DNA from: Chloroflexota bacterium
Lineage (GTDB): Bacteria > Chloroflexota > Dehalococcoidia > Dehalococcoidales > UBA2162
NCBI GenBank assembly: GCA_016190825.1
Contig: JACPPV010000001.1
Span: 1-58,903, forward strand
Direction: 5' to 3'
Length of the DNA: 58,903 nt
Numbering within the stretch: position 1 is the stretch's first letter; every line of letters begins with the position of its first letter. This document shows positions 8,027 to 15,005 of this stretch, in pieces. The notes below the pieces were generated by a model, which searched no databases, was not told the origin of the DNA, and was given only the letters and a program-made list of their open reading frames with translations. Made by a program: the position numbers and the translations under genes.

Positions 8027-9559
8027 CTAGTGGTCATCATGGCGGCTCGGCGGCGCTGCCTCATGCGTACCCTCAATTTCGCAGCCGCGGTCGATACCCG
8101 TCCCGTACATCAGGTGCCAGTCCTCGTCCATCGGAAAGTCCAGGGGGTAGCTGGCCGGATAATCGGCAGGAGTGTTGGACGGCCTGGCCAGTGTGTTACG
8201 GTCGCCGGTGAAATAGATACCGGATATCAAGGCGGTATTATAGTTGCCGCCCTGGGTAGTCTGGCTCGGCTCGGCATGGTCGTGCATGGGATAGCACAGG
8301 GGCGAAAGTCTCTGCGTCAGGTCAATATTGTTTCCAAACCTATCTTTCGCAACGTCTTCACCGATGCCGGGTATATGCACATTGCACTCTTCCGTTGGCG
8401 GCCAGCACGGGGCGCCGTTGACCGTTGTCTTCGGCGTGTCCGGGTAGCCGATGCCTCTCTGGTTGGGGACATCAGGTGGCCGCATGAAGGGAATGGTGTA
8501 GTCAACCCTGTCCATGGGATGCACGTTATAGACATCCACCCAGATCGGGTTGGTCTGCACTACACCGTTAACGCTGGTGATATACATGTGGTTGGCATGC
8601 AGGTGCATGGAATGGAGCCACAGCCCGGCGTTCAGGATATGGACCACCGCCGGTTCACCCACCCGCCCCATCGGCGTCACGTAACAGTTATTGTGGGCGA
8701 AATGGCCGGACTGGCCACTGATGAGGAAGTACTGCGGTCTCCGGCTGTTGTTCGGGTTCGGGCTGAAGGGGTCCCGCAGGAAACGGTCCATGAACTGCTG
8801 TGCATTGTAGACCTCTCCGGCGGACAGACTGCCGACTTCGGCAAAGAGGACCGGACTGGCCTCGTTCAGCAGCCAGAGGTAGTGCCGGAAGGGTGGAGTG
8901 TATGTTGCCTCGTCCCCTTCTTCCCAGGCCAGGCCGGGATAATGGGCGCTGGAACCAAAATCATCGTAGAGTTTCTGGACCGGGTGGTCGGCGGCCAGAC
9001 CGCCGTACGGGGTCAGCTTGTGTCCCGCCGTCCGGTCGCCCTCCGCCGGCAAAACAATGAACGCGCCGTGTAGCCCCATGACCCGATTCACCGGGCTATT
9101 CAGGTTATCGTAGTAGAGATGGGCGCCCGCTGTGGCGGCGGTAAAGGAGCCAACTTTGGTCTGTCCGGGGTTGATAGGCCCGCTATCGAACATCCCAGGG
9201 ATGTAAAAGGCGTGCGGCTCGTCCAGGTCATTGGTAATGGAGATACTGATGGTATCTCCCCTGGTCGCCATGATAGTGGGGCCAGGATTTTCCGCCGGCA
9301 GATCCGGGCTGACGCTCTTGTAGAGCCAGAAGTAGCACAGCGCTTCGTGCCCGTCACCAACCTTTGTGCCGTCGTCAAGCAGGCCGGTTTCGTGAGTATG
9401 CATCTCCTTGATGGCATCGGTAATGTGGAAGTTGAGCGTCTGGGTGACGGCAAACGCCTGGTTCTTCGGCAGCCATGTCAGTTTGCTCCCCACCACGAGG
9501 ACGGCCACACCCCCGAGTGAATACTTGAGAAAATCCCGTCTGTTTATTGTTCCCTTCAT
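8027..9559 (-). CDS. Tat-exported multicopper-oxidase-like protein lacking the type-1 site
   Basis: 510 residues. The N-terminus has a twin-arginine signal (RRDFLK at 7-12, then a hydrophobic stretch to about 37). Its first cupredoxin domain keeps the fold motifs (NPGPTIMATRGD, GLHGAFIVLP) but has lost both HxH motifs. The C-terminal domain keeps HSMHLH (His316, His319, His321) and MHDHAEPSQ (His426, His428); in the latter the Cys of the normal HCH and the downstream type-1 His are missing. Alone it could supply only half a trinuclear cluster. The start is supported by AGAGGAG. It lies 48 bases after the surface-protein gene and 32 bases before the complementary oxidase, so co-transcription is likely. 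Confidence 0.87.
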   Translation of the reverse strand: MKGTINRRDFLKYSLGGVAVLVVGSKLTWLPKNQAFAVTQTLNFHITDAIKEMHTHETGLLDDGTKVGDGHEALCYFWLYKSVSPDLPAENPGPTIMATRGDTISISITNDLDEPHAFYIPGMFDSGPINPGQTKVGSFTAATAGAHLYYDNLNSPVNRVMGLHGAFIVLPAEGDRTAGHKLTPYGGLAADHPVQKLYDDFGSSAHYPGLAWEEGDEATYTPPFRHYLWLLNEASPVLFAEVGSLSAGEVYNAQQFMDRFLRDPFSPNPNNSRRPQYFLISGQSGHFAHNNCYVTPMGRVGEPAVVHILNAGLWLHSMHLHANHMYITSVNGVVQTNPIWVDVYNVHPMDRVDYTIPFMRPPDVPNQRGIGYPDTPKTTVNGAPCWPPTEECNVHIPGIGEDVAKDRFGNNIDLTQRLSPLCYPMHDHAEPSQTTQGGNYNTALISGIYFTGDRNTLARPSNTPADYPASYPLDFPMDEDWHLMYGTGIDRGCEIEGTHEAAPPSRHDDH

Positions 9560-9607
9560 CGTTTTTTCTCCTCTTTAACGTTATCAGTCTTTGGGCCGGA
9601 GCCGTCC

Positions 9608-12151
9608 TTAAGCCCGGCGTCTCCTTGCTATAATGATTGCCACCGCCATTCCGGCAGCCGCAATTACCGCGCCGATCATAATCCACCACACCAGCCCGAT
9701 ACCGGCAACGGGCACCGCGGCCGGTTCTGGAACGGGCGCCGGTTCAGGCACAGGAGCGGGCGCCGGCGATGGTTCAGGCGTAGTAGCCGGAGCAGGTTCC
9801 GGAGCTGGCGCGGGCGCAGGTTCAGGCGCCGGGGTTGGTTCAGGTGCAGGAGGCGGGGCCGGTAGCGTCACAATTGGCGCGGGCGGCGGCGGCGCCAGTA
9901 TGGCGAAAACCGTGAAGTGAGGCGTCTTTGCCGTCACGGTGTTGGCGTTCGCATCAACCGTGCTGTCCAGATTGACCCACTTCGAGCCATCCCAGTAGGC
10001 CATGACCAGGTCTGCCTCATTGAAGCCAGCGGGAAGCTCAGCGTCCGTATAGGCAAAAGTCAGGGTGATAGACGGGTCAAAGACCGCCCCGTCTGGGCCA
10101 AGTTCCCAGCTCATCACGATACTGCCCTGGGGCGGCACCGGGGGCACCGTGGACGGTATGCCCAGCGATATCGAGATGAGCGGGCTGCCGGACACTGTTT
10201 TCAGGATGGTGCCCGAAGCGATGGCGATGGTCACCTTATTGTCCTGGGAGCTCAGCTGGTACACATCCATCGCCTTACCCGAGTTGTCCACCATCATTAG
10301 CCTGTCCGCGGTGAGACCGCTCAGAGCGATAGCTGCCAGCGTGGGGGCGAAACCACCGCCACCACCCGCACCACTACCCGCGTCACCATCGGTACCTCCG
10401 CCGCCACCCGCAGCCACAACAATAGTCGCCTCTGCCACGTTAGATATGGCTGAACCGGCCGCATTCAAAGCGACCACACGGTAAAAGAGCGGAGTATTGA
10501 TCGGCGCTGTAGTGTCCAAGAGGGATATTGCATTCCTGGGCGCTACAAAAGATGCCGAGGGAGCGGTAGTGAAGTTATCCGTGCTCCGCTCGACCCTGAA
10601 GCTTGCTTCGTTATTCGAAGCATCGGACCAGGCAAGATCAACTGTTCTCGCGGTTGCGTTGACCGTCGCCATGAGGCCGGCAGGTGCGGCCGGCGCGATT
10701 GTCGCCGCGGCGAGAAGGGTGACCTGGACCGTTGCGCTTGTTGACTCATTGGCGGCATTAGTGGCCGTAAGGAAGAGGAAAGCAGTTGTATCAGCGGTTA
10801 CCGCCGGCGGGCTGGCAACAGCCTGCCACAAACCGGCATTGGCAGACATGGCCGCCCAGCTAGCAGGATTTGCCTGCGGCGCACCGGCAACTACGAACTC
10901 CACGGTCACATTGCTACTCACGTCAAGTCCGGAGTCTATTGTGGCCGGCCTTCTCGGATCGTCTATCCTGAACTGTTCGGAACTGACCGTCCACGTAGTC
11001 AGGCCGACGGCGTCAACGGTGCCGTTGAACCGGAAGTCAATCTGTACAGTCGCCGGGCCCAGAGTTTGCGGCCCGGGCGTAACAACTATGATTCGCTCGG
11101 CGACAAGTGGACCTGGCGCCACCGTGCGTTTGGCAGCCACACTTACCAGGTCGCCGATGGCTGCCGTATCCACCTGTGTCAAAGCGCTTTCGTAAACAAG
11201 GATTGGCTGACTGCCGAGCGTCCATTCACCGTTAGCGTTTTTCGCCGTCACAACTCCAGTTATCTCAAAATGGACTATGGCGCCATCCGGTAGGCCGGGC
11301 GGCACCGGAGTCGCATCAGGTGTTGGCGAGGCATGTATTGGAGACGGTATCTCCAGAGGCTTCTGGGAAAAGATTTCGCGGGCAATCTTGGCCGCCAGCT
11401 CACCCGATGCCGGAACGCCAAACTCGACGGTTACCGGGCTGCCCACCACGAGATCGGGGTCTATCACAGCCGGAGAATCCGCGTTATCAACGGCAAAGGT
11501 AACTCCACCAACCGTCCAGACCGAGGTCCCGACCGAGCCGACAGTACCATTAAGCAAAAAGGAAGTAGTGACAATAGCAGGAGCATCCGTCACAGGGCCC
11601 TGCTGAATGAGTGTAATTCTCTGGGCAACCAGCGGCCCGGGTGTCACGGTGCGGAGAGCAACGGCCCGCACCACATCGCCTTGCTCAGGCGGAAGAGGCG
11701 GAATGCCGTCCATCCGGGTCTCAGCGTTTTCATAAACAAATACTGGCTGGCTGCCTATCCGCCACTCCCCATTGGATCCCACCTGCGTCACCGGTCCTTC
11801 CACCACGAAGAGAATCACCGTCCCGGCGGGCAGTCCGTCCGGGGCAGGCGTATCATCATTCTTCGGACTGTTGTTCAGAGTTTGCGGGATGGCAAGGCTC
11901 TCCTGTACGGAGATCTCGAAGGCAGTAATAGCGTTGGGCTGCGGTACCACAAGCTGCCACTGGACGCCGGAGATGGTAGAGTCCACCGCGCTGGCATCCA
12001 CCTGAATTACATTAGGTGCGCCGCTGCTTAGCTGTACATCCACCGGGTTCAGCAACGTTACCACCGGTGGCGCCGCAATTGTGTTCAGCGGCAACATCAG
12101 CCCCAGCAAGGTTACGAGCGTGACCCCTATAAGAAGCCATTGCTTCTTCAT
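9608..12151 (-). CDS. Large surface protein: signal peptide, DUF5666-like repeats, Fn3, Pro-rich stalk, C-terminal membrane anchor
   Basis: 847 residues from the ATG at 12149-12151, chosen because GGGAGGT lies 6 bases upstream and MKKQWLLIG opens a classical signal peptide ending near NTIAAPP; the frame stays open 22 codons further upstream. Two long repeats of a DUF5666-like beta domain follow (each with NGEW, GSQP and GPLVA motifs), then a fibronectin type III domain (PAAPAGLMATV to SNVAEATI), a glycine-rich linker, another beta domain, a Pro/Glu/Ala stalk and a final membrane helix ending RRRRA. It probably stands on the cell surface as the first gene of the copper-oxidase operon and may scaffold the exported enzymes. 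The 15-G tract lies about 70 bases upstream. Confidence 0.82.
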   Translation of the reverse strand: MKKQWLLIGVTLVTLLGLMLPLNTIAAPPVVTLLNPVDVQLSSGAPNVIQVDASAVDSTISGVQWQLVVPQPNAITAFEISVQESLAIPQTLNNSPKNDDTPAPDGLPAGTVILFVVEGPVTQVGSNGEWRIGSQPVFVYENAETRMDGIPPLPPEQGDVVRAVALRTVTPGPLVAQRITLIQQGPVTDAPAIVTTSFLLNGTVGSVGTSVWTVGGVTFAVDNADSPAVIDPDLVVGSPVTVEFGVPASGELAAKIAREIFSQKPLEIPSPIHASPTPDATPVPPGLPDGAIVHFEITGVVTAKNANGEWTLGSQPILVYESALTQVDTAAIGDLVSVAAKRTVAPGPLVAERIIVVTPGPQTLGPATVQIDFRFNGTVDAVGLTTWTVSSEQFRIDDPRRPATIDSGLDVSSNVTVEFVVAGAPQANPASWAAMSANAGLWQAVASPPAVTADTTAFLFLTATNAANESTSATVQVTLLAAATIAPAAPAGLMATVNATARTVDLAWSDASNNEASFRVERSTDNFTTAPSASFVAPRNAISLLDTTAPINTPLFYRVVALNAAGSAISNVAEATIVVAAGGGGGTDGDAGSGAGGGGGFAPTLAAIALSGLTADRLMMVDNSGKAMDVYQLSSQDNKVTIAIASGTILKTVSGSPLISISLGIPSTVPPVPPQGSIVMSWELGPDGAVFDPSITLTFAYTDAELPAGFNEADLVMAYWDGSKWVNLDSTVDANANTVTAKTPHFTVFAILAPPPPAPIVTLPAPPPAPEPTPAPEPAPAPAPEPAPATTPEPSPAPAPVPEPAPVPEPAAVPVAGIGLVWWIMIGAVIAAAGMAVAIIIARRRRA

Positions 12152-12202
12152 CTGACTACCTCCCTTATCCATGCAAAAATGACTCGCGGAAATTAGTTTC
12201 AC

Positions 12203-12208
12203 ATAATA
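12203..12208 (-). promoter_or_regulatory. Possible -10 element of the surface-protein/copper-oxidase operon
   Basis: The minus strand reads TATTAT here, about 50 bases before the 12151 start. The expected -35 position falls inside the poly-G tract, so no conventional -35 box exists. Weak evidence. Confidence 0.25.
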
Positions 12209-12221
12209 TGTTTGCACGAGT

Positions 12222-12236
12222 GGGGGGGGGGGGGGG
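12222..12236. repeat. Homopolymeric tract of 15 G (15 C on the minus strand)
   Basis: An uninterrupted run of 15 G in the upstream region of the minus-strand surface-protein gene. Such tracts vary in length by slipped-strand mispairing and can switch promoters. It is also a common place for assembly error. Confidence 0.9.
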
Positions 12237-12413
12237 AATACGTAAACCTACTTAATCTTCTGTAATGACACGCACCAGACATGTTACATTTCTGTGTAAT
12301 CAGCAAAGTTTGTGCCTCCGGGATTATCTTTAAGGGAGGCAGCCCCCGTAGTCTTGAGCACATTCCCTGCGTTCAGCGTAAACTCCGCGAAGGATCCTCA
12401 GGGTGAAACGTCA

Positions 12414-12442
12414 TTGACACCCCCACAGGGCTGTGGTATCTT
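12414..12442 (+). promoter_or_regulatory. Sigma-70-type promoter (TTGACA-N17-TATCTT)
   Basis: A perfect -35 at 12414-12419 and TATCTT at 12437-12442, 17 bases apart. Transcription would start near 12449, inside the longest open frame of the next gene (open from 12312), which argues for a later translation start. Confidence 0.55.
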
Positions 12443-12467
12443 TTCGGTATCTTTTTCCCCGCAGGAC

Positions 12468-13109
12468 GTGGCAGGGAGGTGGTGGCAGATAGAGACAACT
12501 ACAACCTACTTCGAGACTCCGGGCAAGGGCAATACTGAAGAAGTGCTCCGTCTCGTCCGGAAGCGTGTGCAGGAGCTTGGCATCAAGGCGGTGGTAATTG
12601 CCTCTACCGGGGGAGATACTGCTGCTAAAGCCACGGAACTGCTGGGTGGAATAAAGGTAATAGCGGTGGGGCTTTCAGCGGGATGGTCCGCACCACCCGG
12701 TCACGCTACCCCCAGGATGTTCACCGCGGAAAACCGCCAAAAAATAGAAAGCGCCGGTGGCGCTGTCCTGACAACAACACACGCCTTCGCCGGCATCGAC
12801 CATGCGTTGCGGGCCGGGACCGGCACGTCGCTCCTCAACATAATAGCCAGGACGCTGAACATTTTCTGCCACGGGATGAAGGTGGTGTGCGAGATTGCCG
12901 TTATGGCCGCCGATGCCGGCTTGATACGGACGGATGAGGACGTAATCGTCATCGCCGGGACAGGCCGAGGGGCTGATACCGCGGTTGTCCTCCGCCCGAC
13001 TAACTCCACAAACTTCTTCGATATGAGGGTCAAAGAGGTACTGTGCAAACCCCATTACCCGGCGCCGCACCTCCCTGCTCCGGCAGGCCAGGCTAAGCCC
13101 GGCGAATGA
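12468..13109 (+). CDS. Pyruvate kinase alpha/beta-domain-like protein
   Basis: About 213 residues. The sequence YFETPGKGNTEEVLRLV, then VVIASTGGDTAAKATELL, is typical of stand-alone proteins related to the C-terminal (allosteric) domain of pyruvate kinase. No catalytic kinase domain is present, so it is not a pyruvate kinase; the family role is unknown. The frame is open from an ATG at 12312, but those codons are unlike the family and a promoter at 12414-12442 would start the RNA after it. Possible starts are GTG 12468 or, oddly, ATA 12489, which has GGGAGG at 12474-12479 with good spacing. It precedes the corrinoid methyl-transfer operon, which has its own promoter. Confidence 0.68.
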   Translation: MAGRWWQIETTTTYFETPGKGNTEEVLRLVRKRVQELGIKAVVIASTGGDTAAKATELLGGIKVIAVGLSAGWSAPPGHATPRMFTAENRQKIESAGGAVLTTTHAFAGIDHALRAGTGTSLLNIIARTLNIFCHGMKVVCEIAVMAADAGLIRTDEDVIVIAGTGRGADTAVVLRPTNSTNFFDMRVKEVLCKPHYPAPHLPAPAGQAKPGE

Positions 13110-13124
13110 TACCAGCAGTTCTCC

Positions 13125-13154
13125 TTGACATCAAACGTTCAGCACAATTACAAT
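13125..13154 (+). promoter_or_regulatory. Strong promoter of the corrinoid operon (TTGACA-N18-TACAAT)
   Basis: -35 TTGACA at 13125-13130 and -10 TACAAT at 13149-13154, spacer 18. The start of transcription would be about 13161, giving a leader of roughly 100 bases with a small CAGGG/CCCTG hairpin before the corrinoid gene. Confidence 0.7.
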
Positions 13155-13259
13155 TAATCCAAACTATTAGCGGCAAGCAAACGGGACAGGGAATAGCCCT
13201 GCTCTTTCTTATTGGCCTATCAGCCATTTGTCTATCCTCAAAAAACTGCAAGGGGACAA

Positions 13260-13958
13260 ATGGCATCTCTAGCAGGGTACACCCGGCTATGTCAGGTTCA
13301 CGTGGTTGATGGAAAAGGGGAGGACTATTTTTTGGAATCGCTCGCAAGGCGGCTTGAGACAGCGCTGCTTTCACTGGACGAGCCTGCGGTAAGAGAGGTC
13401 CTCGTTCTTCCAGAGGCGTCTTCCAGTCCGCTTAAGTTCGTTGACCAGGTGATAGTTCCCGTCCTTGAGGATATCGGCAAAGGTTGGGAGGATGGAAAGG
13501 TCGCCCTGTCCCAGGTCTATATGAGCGGACGTATCCTGGAGACGCTGGTCAGCACTATGCTTTTCCAGACGCACCACCGGCGGGAAAGCCAGCCCAAAAT
13601 GGCTATTGCCACGCTAATCGATTACCATTTCCTTGGCAAGCGCCTTGTCTCTTCCGCCCTGAAGACAAGCGGGTACGAGCTTTTCGATTACGGTAGGGTA
13701 GATGTGGATGAGGCAGTAGGACTGGTAAGCCGGGACGGGATAGACGTCCTCCTTCTTTCCACGCTGATGCTCCCCTCTGCCCTGCGCACGCATGATGTAA
13801 AACTAAAGCTTAAAGCGGCCGGCTTGCGTACAAAGGTGGTGGTGGGAGGAGCTCCTTTCAGGCTCGACCCTACCCTGTGGAAAGAAGTGGGTGCTGACGC
13901 CGCGGGCCGCACCGCCTCTGACGCGGTGGAAATCGTGAACAGGCTGGCACAGAAATGA
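13260..13958 (+). CDS. Corrinoid (B12-binding) protein, MtbC/MtaC-like
   Basis: About 232 residues. An N-terminal helical cap domain (about 20-105) precedes a Rossmann B12-binding domain with the base-off motif DxHxxG (IDYHFLGKRLV), whose His ligates cobalt, and later GG loops (VVVGGAPF). Such proteins carry methyl groups between methyltransferases. I chose the ATG at 13260, 16 codons inside the longest frame, because AAGGGG lies just upstream. Its stop overlaps the start of the UroD-like gene by four bases (ATGA), implying translational coupling. The methyl donor cannot be named; no substrate-specific methyltransferase is adjacent. Confidence 0.85.
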   Translation: MASLAGYTRLCQVHVVDGKGEDYFLESLARRLETALLSLDEPAVREVLVLPEASSSPLKFVDQVIVPVLEDIGKGWEDGKVALSQVYMSGRILETLVSTMLFQTHHRRESQPKMAIATLIDYHFLGKRLVSSALKTSGYELFDYGRVDVDEAVGLVSRDGIDVLLLSTLMLPSALRTHDVKLKLKAAGLRTKVVVGGAPFRLDPTLWKEVGADAAGRTASDAVEIVNRLAQK

Positions 13959-15001
13959 CAATGACCGGTCGCAGTATGACATCACTGGAACGGGTACTGA
14001 CTACTCTCGGTCACCACGAGCCGGATCGTGTTCCATTTTTTCTTCTGGCAACCATGCATGGCGCGAAGGAAGTGGGCATAACCATCAAAGAATATTTTTC
14101 CCGTGCGGAAAACGTGGTTGAGGGACAGGTCCGCATGAGGGCAAAATACCGGCATGACTGCATCTATGCCTTCTTCTATGCGCCGCTGGAAGTTGAGGCG
14201 TGGGGCGGCGAGGTAATCTATGCTGAAAACGGACCGCCGAATTCGGGAGAGCCCTTCATACGCCGGGCAGCTGACATCGCTAAACTTGAACCACCGGACG
14301 TCCGTGGAAGCCGTTGTCTGCACAAGGTGATGGCGGCAATTGAAATGTTGAAACAGCGCGTCAATGATGCCCCGATTATCGGTGTGGTTATGTCTCCCTT
14401 CTCGGTGCCGGTGATGCAGATGGGATTCGAAAAGTACCTGGACGTGATGTACGACCAGCCTGAGCTATTCGACCGCCTGATGAGGATAAACGAGGAATTT
14501 TGCGTGCAGTGGGCTAATGCGCAGCTCCAAGCAGGTGCCACTGCCATCTGCTACTTTGACCCCGTCTCTTCACCGACCATTGTCCCCAGGGAACTTTACC
14601 TCAGAACCGGTTTCCAGGTGGCGAAGCGGACTCTCGCCCGCATCAAGGGTCCCACAGCCACCCACCTGGCGTCCGGGCGGTCTCTGCCAATCCTGCCTGA
14701 CATTGCGGAGACGGGGACAGCCGTCGTCGGAGTTAGTGCCGAAGAAGACCTCGCCGAGCTTAAGCGAGCTTGCCGGGGCAAACTAACCATCCTGGGTAAC
14801 CTTAACGGGGTCGAAATGCGTACATGGAGCCCGGCGCAGGCGGAGAGCATTGTGAAAGCCGCCATTAGCAAGGCGGGACGGGGCGGCGGCTTTATCCTTT
14901 CTGACAACCATGGCGAAATCCCGTGGCAGGTGCCGGAAGAAATCCTCCTGGCAATATCGGAGGCCGTTCATAAATGGGGGAACTACCCGCTGGAGCGGTG
15001 A
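13955..15001 (+). CDS. UroD/MtaA-like methyltransferase with altered zinc-ligand positions
   Basis: 348 residues of the UroD superfamily: HEPDRVPFF near the start, then the TIM-barrel pattern. It probably works with the corrinoid protein encoded just upstream (4-base overlap). At the place where MtaA-type enzymes have HxC it reads THLASG, and at the third ligand it reads SDNHGEIPW, so the two cysteines are replaced and a His is available instead. It may bind metal differently or act on another substrate. It differs clearly from the paralogue at 131-1246, which keeps both cysteines. The next gene starts 4 bases after its stop, in the same operon. Confidence 0.83.
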   Translation: MTMTGRSMTSLERVLTTLGHHEPDRVPFFLLATMHGAKEVGITIKEYFSRAENVVEGQVRMRAKYRHDCIYAFFYAPLEVEAWGGEVIYAENGPPNSGEPFIRRAADIAKLEPPDVRGSRCLHKVMAAIEMLKQRVNDAPIIGVVMSPFSVPVMQMGFEKYLDVMYDQPELFDRLMRINEEFCVQWANAQLQAGATAICYFDPVSSPTIVPRELYLRTGFQVAKRTLARIKGPTATHLASGRSLPILPDIAETGTAVVGVSAEEDLAELKRACRGKLTILGNLNGVEMRTWSPAQAESIVKAAISKAGRGGGFILSDNHGEIPWQVPEEILLAISEAVHKWGNYPLER

Positions 15002-15005
15002 AGAA

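Noticed and set aside
9640-9920. Plus-strand Gly/Ala-rich ORF
   Set aside because: Mirror of the Pro/Glu/Ala stalk of the surface protein on the other strand.
13161-13259. Cobalamin riboswitch before the corrinoid operon
   Set aside because: Leader is only about 100 bases and lacks the conserved B12-box.
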